Shown here: positions 1 to 8,421 of the stretch, piece by piece
Position numbering within the stretch: position 1 is the first letter of the stretch
Layout: each line of letters opens with the position of its first letter
Assembly (NCBI GenBank): GCA_036771835.1
Contig: DAIPGN010000005.1
Coordinates: 62,001-126,000 of the forward strand
Reading direction: 5' to 3'
Source: UBA4877 sp002399285
Lineage (GTDB): Bacteria; Bacillota; Thermoanaerobacteria; Thermoanaerobacterales; UBA4877
DNA: 64,000 nt
Position numbers and translations under genes: made by a program
The notes under the pieces: generated by a model
Databases searched by the model: none
Told to the model about the DNA's origin: nothing
What the model saw: the letters and a program-made list of their open reading frames with translations, nothing else

Positions 1-189
1 GCCGGTCTGCTCGGCGTGCAGCTGGGCGGGGACAATACATATTTCGGCGAGGTCATGAAAAAACCCAGGATCGGCGACAAGCTGCGGGATCTGGAAAGGG
101 ACGATATTAAAAGATCGATCGAAATAATGTACCGGACGGAAATAGTGTTTGCCGTCATTTATTTCATAATATTGCGGGTGATTTCATGA
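1..189 (+). CDS. cbiB: Adenosylcobinamide-phosphate synthase, C-terminal fragment (5' end outside window)
   Basis: Only the last 62 codons are present, open from the first base. The family is a membrane protein that joins adenosylcobyric acid to the aminopropanol-phosphate arm late in cobalamin synthesis. The fragment shows the typical GVQLGG stretch, then YFGE and RIGD, and it ends in a hydrophobic helix (IVFAVIYFIIL), all as expected for the CbiB/CobD C-terminus. The stop overlaps the ATG of the following decarboxylase gene (ATGA arrangement), so the two are translationally coupled. That neighbour supplies the aminopropanol phosphate, which supports the call. The N-terminal part cannot be judged. 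Confidence 0.85.
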   Translation, partial: AGLLGVQLGGDNTYFGEVMKKPRIGDKLRDLERDDIKRSIEIMYRTEIVFAVIYFIILRVIS

Positions 190-1226
190 TACACGGCGGA
201 GATGTCGTCTCATACAAAGATAGATACGGCGGGGATATGATCGACTTCAGCAGCAACATAAATCCGCTCGGTCCTCCGGCCGGGCTGAAGGATGAGATGG
301 ACAGGGCATATTCCGAGCTTCGCGCGTATCCCGATATACAATACAGGGAGCTCAGGCAGAATATTGCGGATTACTTAGGGCGCGATACTGGGGAAGTAAT
401 AACGGGAAACGGCGCAGTAGATATCATAGACAATTTGTGCGTGATGTTTGACAGGATCGTGACAGCGACGCCGTGTTTTTCGGAGTATATAAGCAGGCCG
501 GCCGTATACGGCAAGCAGGTTTTAAAACTGCCTTTGGATGATAAATTTCGCATAGACCTGCAAGCTTTGGCAGATAGCCTGCGCCGCGGCGACCTGCTGA
601 TACTGGGAAACCCCAATAATCCCACCGGACTGCGTATACCGGAAAAGACGCTGATGCATATTTATGATATCGTAAAGCAAAGGGGTGCCTTTCTGCTGCT
701 GGACGAGGCGTTCTTTGAGTTTTGCCCTCCCGACTACGACAGCATAGAGTTACTGCATGATGCCGATAGTATATGCGTCGTAAGAGCGGCCACGAAGGTC
801 TTTGCGCTGCCGGGTATAAGGCTGGGATACGGCTGGGCTTCCCGTGAATTTGCTGGGAGATACCGGGGAATCGAGAACCCCTGGAGTGTCAATGCATACG
901 CCAATGCGGCGGGCAGATGTATATTCAGGGACAAAGGCTATATTGAACGTACCCGGGAGTATATAAACAGGGAAAGGCAATACCTTACGGACGGGCTGCG
1001 TGAAATAGAATGGATAAGACCCTATGGCAGCGATGCCAATTTTATGCTGCTTAAACTGTTTAAATATGATGAGGACATGGTGTTTGACAGGTTGATACGC
1101 AATGGGATCATGATAAGGAAGGCTTCGAGCTTCGAAGGTTTGAACAAAACCTACATAAGGATCGCCGTGAAGGACCGCGAAAGCAACCGTAAACTTATGG
1201 GGTTTCTGAGAGAGTTTGAACAGTAA
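186..1226 (+). CDS. cobD: L-threonine-O-3-phosphate decarboxylase (PLP-dependent, CobD-type)
   Basis: This 346-residue fold-type I PLP enzyme most likely decarboxylates threonine phosphate to (R)-1-amino-2-propanol phosphate for the cobalamin lower loop. Visible family features are the N-terminal HGGD, the NINPLG motif near residue 24, NPNNPTG near 140, LLLDEAF near 163, and the PLP lysine at about residue 204 (ATKVFALPG), followed by GIRLGYG. Histidinol-phosphate aminotransferase shares this fold, but the direct overlap with cbiB makes the cobalamin role much more likely. It starts inside the cbiB stop codon. Both genes probably end a longer cob operon that begins upstream of the window. The last ~110 bp before the opposing ROK gene show no clear terminator. 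Confidence 0.88.
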   Translation: MIHGGDVVSYKDRYGGDMIDFSSNINPLGPPAGLKDEMDRAYSELRAYPDIQYRELRQNIADYLGRDTGEVITGNGAVDIIDNLCVMFDRIVTATPCFSEYISRPAVYGKQVLKLPLDDKFRIDLQALADSLRRGDLLILGNPNNPTGLRIPEKTLMHIYDIVKQRGAFLLLDEAFFEFCPPDYDSIELLHDADSICVVRAATKVFALPGIRLGYGWASREFAGRYRGIENPWSVNAYANAAGRCIFRDKGYIERTREYINRERQYLTDGLREIEWIRPYGSDANFMLLKLFKYDEDMVFDRLIRNGIMIRKASSFEGLNKTYIRIAVKDRESNRKLMGFLREFEQ

Positions 1227-1336
1227 CTCCAATATAAAGACCGCAATTCACATTTCGCGAATTACGGTCTTTTGCACAATATGGACTGCATCTGATCATG
1301 AAGGAAATGATCCACGATTTAGTTAAAAGACTTAAC

Positions 1337-2470
1337 TTAATCATTTTGTTCAATTTGTTGAAAGGCATAGGCAATGGCGCCGAGTGCAGACGCATATTTA
1401 CCGAGAGAGGCCAGGCAGATGTCCGCATGGATGGGAGACAGAGCATCGACGGTACGCTGGATCTCAGGCAGAATGGGCTGCATGTATTCGGCAAATGGGC
1501 CCCCGATGATAACTTTCTCGGGGTTGACGAATCCGATAGCGTTGGCAATAACTACGGAAAGCTCCAGGATAAAAGAATCTATGATCCCGCGGGCCGACAC
1601 GTCGCCTGCGGAATACGCAGGGACAACTTCCTGATAGTCGTAGCCTCCCGAGGACAGGTAGCGTGTGGATACCTTTTGCTCGAAGACACCTGTCTGTCCC
1701 AGTACGTTGAACCGCTTTTTGTATATATCATCCGTGCCTATCTGGTAACAGATCTCTGCCGCCAGAGACTGATATCCGTTTAAAATATGTCCGCCGCTGA
1801 TGATCGCGCCGCCTATGCCGGTGCCGATGGATATATAGAAGATATCGTCGGAATTTTCACCGGATCCCTGCCAGCGCTCGCCCAGCAGGGCACAGTTGGC
1901 ATCGTTAAAGAGAAATATGGGAAATGAATAATGTTTTTTCAGGATGGACAGCACGTCGTAGGAGTGCCAGTTCAGCGTCCCGGAATGCAGCACGACGCCG
2001 TCTTCACTGACGGTGCCCGGTATACTCATCCCCATGGCGGAAATGATCTGCTGGGCCAGGCCGCTTTCCTCGATATAACAATCGATTTCATGGATCAAAT
2101 CATCTAATTTATTTGTATTTGGTATAGACTTTTCTCTTAATACCTTCCCCAAAAGATCGGTCGTCAGTATCAGCGTTTCCGAACCGTCCATGCTTATGCT
2201 CAGAGCATAGGCGGAACAGGGATTAAAACCAAGCATGTGCGCCGGTCTTCCCGCACCCTTTTCAGGAGGTTGTTCTCCCAGGTCAACGATCAATGATTTT
2301 TGCAGCAGTTCATTGACGATGCTTGATACCGTAGGTTTACTGAGGCCCAATTCTCTGGCTATCTGAGCTCTGGATATAGGGTAATCATTTTTTATCAGTT
2401 CCAGTACGAGCGAACGATTCGCACGCTTGACAAAATCCAATGTAATCGAAGGTCCAATATAGTTCTCCAT
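1337..2470 (-). CDS. ROK-family transcriptional repressor
   Basis: This protein of 377 residues has an N-terminal winged helix-turn-helix (about residues 32-60, ISRAQIARELGLSKPTVSS) followed by a sugar-kinase-like ROK domain with NDANCALLGE and SIGTGIGGAI. The GHxxx...CxCGxxGC zinc motif usual in ROK proteins is missing; the corresponding region reads AAEICYQIGTDD. It is therefore an atypical, probably zinc-free member. GGAAAGGAG precedes the ATG with good spacing. It is divergent from the ABC importer operon and separated from it by 270 bp containing two back-to-back promoters, so it very likely represses that operon and perhaps itself. The ligand is unknown; the operon encodes peptide and amide catabolism rather than sugar use, so a non-sugar effector is possible. 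Confidence 0.85.
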   Translation of the reverse strand: MENYIGPSITLDFVKRANRSLVLELIKNDYPISRAQIARELGLSKPTVSSIVNELLQKSLIVDLGEQPPEKGAGRPAHMLGFNPCSAYALSISMDGSETLILTTDLLGKVLREKSIPNTNKLDDLIHEIDCYIEESGLAQQIISAMGMSIPGTVSEDGVVLHSGTLNWHSYDVLSILKKHYSFPIFLFNDANCALLGERWQGSGENSDDIFYISIGTGIGGAIISGGHILNGYQSLAAEICYQIGTDDIYKKRFNVLGQTGVFEQKVSTRYLSSGGYDYQEVVPAYSAGDVSARGIIDSFILELSVVIANAIGFVNPEKVIIGGPFAEYMQPILPEIQRTVDALSPIHADICLASLGKYASALGAIAYAFQQIEQND

Positions 2471-2526
2471 GATGGCTCCTTTCCATTAAGGCCTAAATAA
2501 ATAGTTCAATGGCTTATCTATTAAAT

Positions 2527-2555
2527 ATTATAGCTAAAAATTGTAAAAATTTCAA
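2527..2555 (-). promoter_or_regulatory. Sigma-A promoter of the ROK gene
   Basis: Read on the minus strand, TTGAAA (2550-2555) and TATAAT (2527-2532) are separated by exactly 17 bp, and the start codon lies about 57 bp downstream. The hexamers are nearly consensus, so this is a confident vegetative promoter. Confidence 0.7.
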
Positions 2556-2648
2556 TTAAAAATTTAAACATAAAAGAATTGGAGCAAATTCTCATATATT
2601 CCAGCAATATGAGGCTTTTAGAGGAATATGGGACCGAAATAAAAACGC

Positions 2649-2677
2649 TTGACAAAGGACATATAATGTATTAAAAT
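2649..2677 (+). promoter_or_regulatory. Promoter of the ABC importer / hydantoinase operon with possible ROK operator
   Basis: TTGACA at 2649-2654 and TAAAAT at 2672-2677 are 17 bp apart. Just downstream, at about 2681-2695, the imperfect dyad GTAAAATTTATTAAC covers the expected transcription start. It could be the operator of the divergent ROK repressor. The promoter is well supported; the operator is inference from position and partial symmetry. The rest of 2471-2740 is AT-rich and shows nothing else. Confidence 0.65.
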
Positions 2678-2740
2678 AAGTAAAATTTATTAACTAATTA
2701 CTTTTTTTATTCTTATAACAAAATGGTGAGGGGTGCTAAA

Positions 2741-3694
2741 ATGGCAAGATATATTGTGCGGAGACTCATGCTGGCTGTCCTGACTTTCTTCTGCATTACG
2801 GTAATCGTATTCTTCATCTCTTATATGGCTCCGGGTTCCCCCTTGGACTATTTGCTGGCAAATTCCAATATGTCCGCCCAGGAGGTCGAACAGCGCGCTG
2901 CGCAGCTCGGGCTTGATAAACCGGTATATGTACAGTATTTTTCCTGGCTGAAAGAACTGATGCATGGGAATTTGGGTTATTCTTACCGGGAATACCGCAG
3001 CGTAAAAGAAATGATAGGCGAGCGTCTGGGCAACACTCTGCTGCTGACCTTTTCATCGCTGCTCATCGCCTATCTTGTGGCGATCCCCGTCGGGATACAT
3101 TCCGCGCGAAAGCCATATTCCATGAGCGATTTTACATTTTCGACCGTTGCATTGGTCGCAATGGCGCTTCCAGCTTTTTTTATAGGCATGTTCTTGACCT
3201 GGATATTTTCGGCGAAACTCGGATGGCTGCCCATGAGCGGAATGTACTCATCCGACGTAGACAAATCGGCCGTCGATTTGCTCAAGCACATGGTAATGCC
3301 GGTAACATGCCTGGCGCTGCAGCAGGTCGGCAATGTGATGCGGCAGATGCGCAGCAGCATGCTGGAAGTGCTCAGCGAGGATTATATACGTACCGCACGG
3401 GCGGAGGGGTTATCGGAAATGCGTACGGTTTATACACATGCCCTGCGCAATGCCCTGACCACTATAGTTACGCTGTTTGGCACGTCTCTGCCGTTTTTGG
3501 TCGGCGGCGCCGTCGTCACCGAACAGGTATTTTCCTGGCCGGGGATAGGGAGCTTAATGGTAACCAGTATTACGACAAGGGATTATCCCGTCATCATCGG
3601 TATTACCGTAGTGGTGGCTATTGCAGTTTTGCTGGGCAACCTCATAGTGGATATAGTCTACGGCATATTGGATCCTAAGGTGCGTTATGACTGA
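2741..3694 (+). CDS. Peptide/nickel-type ABC transporter permease (DppB family)
   Basis: This 317-residue inner-membrane permease begins MARYIVRRLM and carries about six membrane segments. The cytoplasmic EAA-type loop near residue 219 (EDYIRTARAEGLSE) docks onto the ATPase subunits. The ATG at 2741 is preferred over the one 18 bp upstream because GAGGGG precedes it at 7-bp spacing. It is the first gene of a Dpp/Opp-type importer followed by the second permease, the lipoprotein receptor and two ATPases. The order permease-permease-receptor-ATPase-ATPase differs from the classic receptor-first arrangement but is common in Clostridia. Substrate specificity cannot be read from the sequence. The downstream amidohydrolase and hydantoinase genes argue for peptides or amides rather than nickel. 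Confidence 0.9.
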   Translation: MARYIVRRLMLAVLTFFCITVIVFFISYMAPGSPLDYLLANSNMSAQEVEQRAAQLGLDKPVYVQYFSWLKELMHGNLGYSYREYRSVKEMIGERLGNTLLLTFSSLLIAYLVAIPVGIHSARKPYSMSDFTFSTVALVAMALPAFFIGMFLTWIFSAKLGWLPMSGMYSSDVDKSAVDLLKHMVMPVTCLALQQVGNVMRQMRSSMLEVLSEDYIRTARAEGLSEMRTVYTHALRNALTTIVTLFGTSLPFLVGGAVVTEQVFSWPGIGSLMVTSITTRDYPVIIGITVVVAIAVLLGNLIVDIVYGILDPKVRYD

Positions 3695-3710
3695 TGAAGG
3701 GGGCGGGGAG

Positions 3711-4577
3711 ATGAAACGTAAGCAAAACAGGCAGTCATACTATGCCGATGTGTTCGGGAAATTTCGGCGGCATAAACTGGCCATGTTTTCTCTATGCACG
3801 CTTGTGATAGTGATCTTAGCAGTGGCGTTTCTGCCTGCGCTGCTCAAGCTGGACCCGACAAAGACGGGGCAGGGAAAGAGCTATCTGGCGCCTGACGGCA
3901 GTTTTATCCTGGGCTTGGACAAGCTGGGCAGGGATAACTTTGCGCGGCTTCTGTACGGCGGGCGTACGTCATTATTGGTCGGGCTGCTGTCTACTTTTAT
4001 CAGCATCATAATAGGCGTTCCCCTCGGCCTCTGCGCGGGTTATTTCCGAGGTGCCTGCGAAGCGGTCGTCATGCGCATGGTCGACATCTTTATGGTATTT
4101 CCGTCTATGATATTGATCCTGGTGCTGGTATCCATTATAGGTCCGTCGGTCTGGTCCGTAACTATCATCATTGGAATAATGGGCTGGCCGAATTTTGCAC
4201 GTATCGTCTACGGAAGCGTGCTGTCCGTGTCCTCAAAAGAATATGTGGAAAGCGCCCAAGCCGTAGGAGCTTCACACCTGAGGATACTAAAGGATTATAT
4301 ACTTCCCAATGCCATTTCTCCCGTGCTTGTGACTACCACATTCCGTACGGCGTCGGCAATTTTGGAGGAAGCATCGCTGAGCTATCTGGGAATGGGCGTC
4401 CAGCCGCCGGCAGCTTCACTGGGCAATATACTAAACGATGCCCAGTCTATCACTACCCTCACCATGCGTCCATGGTTTTGGATACCGCCCGGATTATTAT
4501 TGATGCTGATAGTATTATCGATAAATTTCATCGGTGACGGCATGCGCGATGCCCTTGACCCGAAAATGAAGGTATAA
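3711..4577 (+). CDS. Peptide/nickel-type ABC transporter permease (DppC family)
   Basis: This second permease has 288 residues. It carries the N-terminal cytoplasmic segment and first membrane helix (FRRHKLAMFSLCTLVIV) typical of DppC, then five further helices and the EAA loop (EYVESAQAVGASHLRILKDY). The ATG at 3711 has AGGGGG six bases upstream. An alternative ATG at 3687, overlapping dppB, would add eight charged residues and lacks a site. It forms the transmembrane channel with the DppB-like protein. The 91-bp gap to the receptor gene contains a weak stem and a GGGGAG ribosome site. This gap may help raise receptor expression above that of the permeases, but the evidence for that is slight. 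Confidence 0.9.
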   Translation: MKRKQNRQSYYADVFGKFRRHKLAMFSLCTLVIVILAVAFLPALLKLDPTKTGQGKSYLAPDGSFILGLDKLGRDNFARLLYGGRTSLLVGLLSTFISIIIGVPLGLCAGYFRGACEAVVMRMVDIFMVFPSMILILVLVSIIGPSVWSVTIIIGIMGWPNFARIVYGSVLSVSSKEYVESAQAVGASHLRILKDYILPNAISPVLVTTTFRTASAILEEASLSYLGMGVQPPAASLGNILNDAQSITTLTMRPWFWIPPGLLLMLIVLSINFIGDGMRDALDPKMKV

Positions 4578-4668
4578 CGAATATAAAATGCCTGCTGTCA
4601 AAAATTACATTTATTATAGGGCAGTGAGCGTTTTTATATAAAAACAATATAAAGGGGAGAGATTTATT

Positions 4669-6330
4669 ATGAAAGTATGGGGAAAGAAACATCGGTACGC
4701 GCTCGTCTTTTCATTGGTATTTGTCATGCTTTTACAGCTGCTCACGGGCTGCGGCGGCAGTGATACTTCCAAGAAGACGTCTCCTGATGCTTCGGACAAA
4801 GCGGAAGGCAATAAGCGCGTGGATAAGGTCACCATTGCGATCCAAAGTTCGCCGGACACATTGAATCCTTATAATGTGAGCGGAGCATATGGCGATCCAA
4901 TAAACGACGTGATCTATGACAAGTTCTTTGACGTTACGTACGACGGTAAACTGGTCCCGCGGCTGTGTACTAATTACGATGAAGAGACGGATAGCCAGGG
5001 CCGCACCATATTGACCTTCCACATGAATAAGGATGCCAAATGGCAGGACGGCAAGCCCGTTACGGCCAACGATGTCGTATTTACGGCTAAAGCCATAACA
5101 AATCCTGATACCGTAACTACAAGGCGCTTCTATTTTTCCAGTTTGGCGGGCACCGATGACAGCGGCGTCTGCGAAGATCCAAGCAAACTCGGTGTGGAGG
5201 CCGTCGACGACCATACCGTCCGCTATACGCTCAAAGGCGCTCGTAATGTTGAAGCATACCTCACCATCGAAGGACGTTTTCAATACATCTTACCCGAGCA
5301 TCTGTTGGGTGACGTTCCGGCGGCTCAGCTCCATCAGTCTGATTTTTGGAAAAAACCCGTGGGTTCCGGTCCTTTCAAGCTGGACAGCATGACTTCCGGA
5401 GAGCGTTATGAACTTACCTGCAATAAGGACTATTATCTAGGCCTGCCGAATATGGACCGCCTGATATATGTCGTAATGAATCCCAGCAACTATGCCACGG
5501 CTTTGGCAAGCGGAGAGATCGACGCCAACACTCAGCTCAGTGAAATACCTATAGATGATTGGGATTATATCAAGTCTCAGAAAAATATTAAAACAAAATC
5601 CGTTACAAGTTATATATATCAATGGATGAACATCAACCAATCGCGGGATTATTTCAAGGACGCCGATGTGCGCAAAGCCATAAGCATAGCTATCAATCGC
5701 CAGGCCATAATTGACCAGCTGCTTGGCGGTGAAGGACAGTATGCAGTGAGCTCCATCACGCCGACCAGCCCTTACTTCGATAAGAAAATCGCAAAAGATC
5801 CCTATGATCCAAAAGAAGCTAAGGCGCTTTTGGATAAAGCCGGATGGGATTTTGACCGTACGCTCGACATAGTAGTGCCTATCGGCAATAAGGTGCGCGA
5901 GAGCTCGGCGGTAATGATACAGCAGGACTTAGCTGCCGTAGGAGTAAAGAGTAAGATCCGCACCCTTGATTTTGCCACGCTGATAGTGGATATGCGCAAG
6001 GGTGATTTTGACCTTGGCTTGTTAGGGGGTCAGGGGCCCGATCCCGACGACGTGCGTTTGAACTTTGACATTAACGGTGCCAACAATTTCAGCCATCTGG
6101 ACAGCACGGAGTTTTATAAGGTGCTTGACAAAGCGAGAAGCGTATCGGATATAAACGAACGCAAGCAACTATATGCCGAATGGCAGGAAATGTGTGATGA
6201 ACAGACGCCTATCGTGTGGCTCTACCATCCTAATACGCTGTTTGCCTATAACAGCGACAAATTTGACAATTATCCATGCGAGGATTCTTTAGCCAATAAC
6301 ATGAGAGTCATGGAATGGACGTTTAAATAA
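4669..6330 (+). CDS. Extracellular solute-binding lipoprotein, family 5 (DppA/OppA-like)
   Basis: This receptor of 553 residues delivers substrate to the importer. It begins with a lysine/arginine-rich n-region, a hydrophobic core and the lipobox LLTGC, so Cys28 should be lipidated and the protein anchored on the outer face of the membrane. The family-5 body is clear: DTLNPYNVSGAYGDP near residue 63, WQDGKPVTANDVVFTAKAI near 125 and the late VRKAISIAINRQAI segment. Length matches oligopeptide and dipeptide receptors. GGGGAG lies upstream of the ATG. A weak stem (AACTGT at 6374-6379 with ACAGTT at 6392-6397) separates it from the ATPase genes and could lower read-through. The substrate is unknown. 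Confidence 0.92.
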   Translation: MKVWGKKHRYALVFSLVFVMLLQLLTGCGGSDTSKKTSPDASDKAEGNKRVDKVTIAIQSSPDTLNPYNVSGAYGDPINDVIYDKFFDVTYDGKLVPRLCTNYDEETDSQGRTILTFHMNKDAKWQDGKPVTANDVVFTAKAITNPDTVTTRRFYFSSLAGTDDSGVCEDPSKLGVEAVDDHTVRYTLKGARNVEAYLTIEGRFQYILPEHLLGDVPAAQLHQSDFWKKPVGSGPFKLDSMTSGERYELTCNKDYYLGLPNMDRLIYVVMNPSNYATALASGEIDANTQLSEIPIDDWDYIKSQKNIKTKSVTSYIYQWMNINQSRDYFKDADVRKAISIAINRQAIIDQLLGGEGQYAVSSITPTSPYFDKKIAKDPYDPKEAKALLDKAGWDFDRTLDIVVPIGNKVRESSAVMIQQDLAAVGVKSKIRTLDFATLIVDMRKGDFDLGLLGGQGPDPDDVRLNFDINGANNFSHLDSTEFYKVLDKARSVSDINERKQLYAEWQEMCDEQTPIVWLYHPNTLFAYNSDKFDNYPCEDSLANNMRVMEWTFK

Positions 6331-6428
6331 CTCTGTTATTTTGATAAGTATTATTTGGATCTGCGTTTGCCTTAACTGTTCCAGCAGTGCTACAGTTTAC
6401 TCAAAATGATGGGAAAGGTCGATTCGAT

Positions 6429-7415
6429 ATGCCGAAACTTTTGGAGGTCAACAATCTGCATACTTGTTTTTATACGAAGGACAGAAAGGCCGTCAGCGCA
6501 TTGAACGGCGTGGACTTCGATGTGGATAAGGGCGAAACGCTGGGCATTGTGGGTGAGTCGGGGTGCGGCAAAAGCGTCACGTGTCTGTCCATTTTACAGC
6601 TGATCCCGCCGCATTCCGGAAAGATCACTCATGGGGAAATTTTATTAAACGGACAGGACCTGTTGAAAAAAAGTGAGAAGGAGATGCAGCGCATACGGGG
6701 CGACCAGATCTCAATGATCTTCCAGGAGCCGATGACCTCGCTCAATCCCTCTTTTACCATAGGATATCAACTGATGGACCCCATCCGTCTGCATCGCGGC
6801 TACGATAAAAAGCAGGCCTATGATTATGCGCTTTCAATGCTCCGCATGGTTGGTATCGCACTGCCGGAACAGCGCATGAAAGAGTACCCCTATCAGCTGT
6901 CCGGAGGTATGCGCCAGCGGGTGATGATCGCCATGGCGCTTGCCTGCGAGCCCGAGCTGCTTATAGCGGATGAGCCGACGACGGCGCTGGACGTGACCAT
7001 CCAGGCACAGATATTGGAACTGATGAAGCAGCTTCAGGACAGACTGCACATGGCCATCATACTTGTCACCCATGATATGGGCGTGGTGATGGGGACGTGC
7101 GATAAGATAGCCGTCATGTATGCGGGCCTCATCGTAGAGTATGCGGATAAGCATCAACTTTTCCATCAGCCCAAGCATCCGTATACCCAGGGGTTGCTGT
7201 CATCCATACCGCGTCTGGACCGCGACGTGGAAATGCTCGATGCGATCCCAGGCATAGTGCCGGGCCTGGGGCATATGCCGGATGGCTGTGCATTTAGTTC
7301 AAGGTGTAAGTATGCGCTGCCGGTTTGTAAAAAGCTCAGGCCGCGGAATAGATGTGCAGAGGACGGGCATATGGTCAGCTGTTGGCTGTATGATAGGCAG
7401 GGAGGCGAATCATGA
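6429..7415 (+). CDS. Oligopeptide/dipeptide ABC transporter ATPase (OppD/DppD family)
   Basis: This is an ATP-hydrolysing subunit of 328 residues. Walker A is GESGCGKS, the ABC signature is LSGGMRQR, Walker B is LLIADEP, and the switch histidine lies in LVTHDMG. The C-terminal extension has the cysteine pattern (CAFSSRC, LPVC) seen in oligopeptide-transporter ATPases, where such cysteines can bind an Fe-S cluster. The ATG at 6429 is chosen because MPKLLEVNNL is the normal family start and GGGAAAGG lies ten bases upstream; the more upstream ATG lacks a site. The stop overlaps the start of the partner ATPase. Confidence 0.92.
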   Translation: MPKLLEVNNLHTCFYTKDRKAVSALNGVDFDVDKGETLGIVGESGCGKSVTCLSILQLIPPHSGKITHGEILLNGQDLLKKSEKEMQRIRGDQISMIFQEPMTSLNPSFTIGYQLMDPIRLHRGYDKKQAYDYALSMLRMVGIALPEQRMKEYPYQLSGGMRQRVMIAMALACEPELLIADEPTTALDVTIQAQILELMKQLQDRLHMAIILVTHDMGVVMGTCDKIAVMYAGLIVEYADKHQLFHQPKHPYTQGLLSSIPRLDRDVEMLDAIPGIVPGLGHMPDGCAFSSRCKYALPVCKKLRPRNRCAEDGHMVSCWLYDRQGGES

Positions 7416-8392
7416 TGCAGGATAAGGCACTGCTCGAGGTACAGGATCTGTGCACCTATTTTCCCATAATGCAGGGAGTAATACGGCATAAAGCAGGCGA
7501 AATCAAAGCGGTAGACCATGTAAATTTATCCGTCAGACAGGGTGAAACTCTTGGCTTGGTGGGCGAGTCGGGCTGCGGCAAGAGTACGCTGGGGCGCAGT
7601 ATATTGAGGCTCATTAAGCCTACAAGCGGCAGAGTGCTGTTCAAAGGTGAGAATGTTACGGATGCATCCGATCAGCGGATGAGGGCCTTGCGCCAACATA
7701 TGCAGATAGTATTTCAGGATCCTTACGCCTCGCTGAACCCGCGAATGATCGTGGGGGATATCATAGCCGAGCCGCTGCGCATCCACGATGCAAAACTGCC
7801 CGAAACGGAGCTGCGGCAGCGTGTTGAGCAGATGCTTGAGGTAGTAGGTATAGAATCCGATGCCGCCATGCGCTATCCTCACGAATTCTCCGGGGGACAG
7901 CGGCAGCGCATCAGCATTGCACGCGCTCTCATACTGCATCCTGAATTTGTGTTTTTAGACGAGCCTGTAAGTGCATTGGATGTGTCCGTGCGCTCTCAGG
8001 TCCTGAATCTGATACGCGAGCTTCAGAAAAAGTTCGGGCTGACCTACCTGTTCATATCCCATGATCTGAGCGTGGTAAGGCATATCAGCAACAGAGTAGG
8101 CGTGATGTATCTGGGGTCGATCGTGGAGCTGGCTCCAAAGAAGAAATTGTTTGAAAACCCGCTGCATCCATACACCAAGGCGCTTATGTCTGCGATCCCT
8201 GTTCCCGACCCCGATGTGCAGATCAACCGGATCGTATTAGAGGGAGACGTTCCGTCTCCTGCGGATCCGCCCGAAGGCTGCCGTTTTCATACGCGCTGCC
8301 CCGAAGCCTGTGCGGAATGCGGCAAGCCGGGCGCGCTGCAAAAGATGATCGAAGTTGAGCCGGAGCATTATGTTCTATGTTCACTTTATTAA
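7412..8392 (+). CDS. Oligopeptide/dipeptide ABC transporter ATPase (OppF/DppF family)
   Basis: The second ATPase has 326 residues and pairs with the OppD-like subunit. It shows Walker A (GESGCGKST), the Q-loop region (IVFQDPYASLNPR), signature (FSGGQRQR) and Walker B (FVFLDEP), and it ends with the cysteine-containing tail CRFHTRCPEAC. The ATG overlaps the preceding stop by four bases, and GAGGCG lies upstream. With the two permeases and the receptor this completes one five-protein importer. Confidence 0.92.
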   Translation: MMQDKALLEVQDLCTYFPIMQGVIRHKAGEIKAVDHVNLSVRQGETLGLVGESGCGKSTLGRSILRLIKPTSGRVLFKGENVTDASDQRMRALRQHMQIVFQDPYASLNPRMIVGDIIAEPLRIHDAKLPETELRQRVEQMLEVVGIESDAAMRYPHEFSGGQRQRISIARALILHPEFVFLDEPVSALDVSVRSQVLNLIRELQKKFGLTYLFISHDLSVVRHISNRVGVMYLGSIVELAPKKKLFENPLHPYTKALMSAIPVPDPDVQINRIVLEGDVPSPADPPEGCRFHTRCPEACAECGKPGALQKMIEVEPEHYVLCSLY

Positions 8393-8421
8393 TAAAATTA
8401 GTAGGAATTGAGGGATAAAAT

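Noticed and set aside
2649..2667. TTGACA with TATAAT at 2662
   Set aside because: The spacing is 7 bp. The TAAAAT at 2672 with a 17-bp spacer is the plausible -10 box.
2741..8392. Nickel importer, suggested by the nearby nickel enzymes
   Set aside because: Family-5 transporters can carry nickel, but the operon continues with amidohydrolase and hydantoinase genes. No nickel-specific feature is seen in the receptor.
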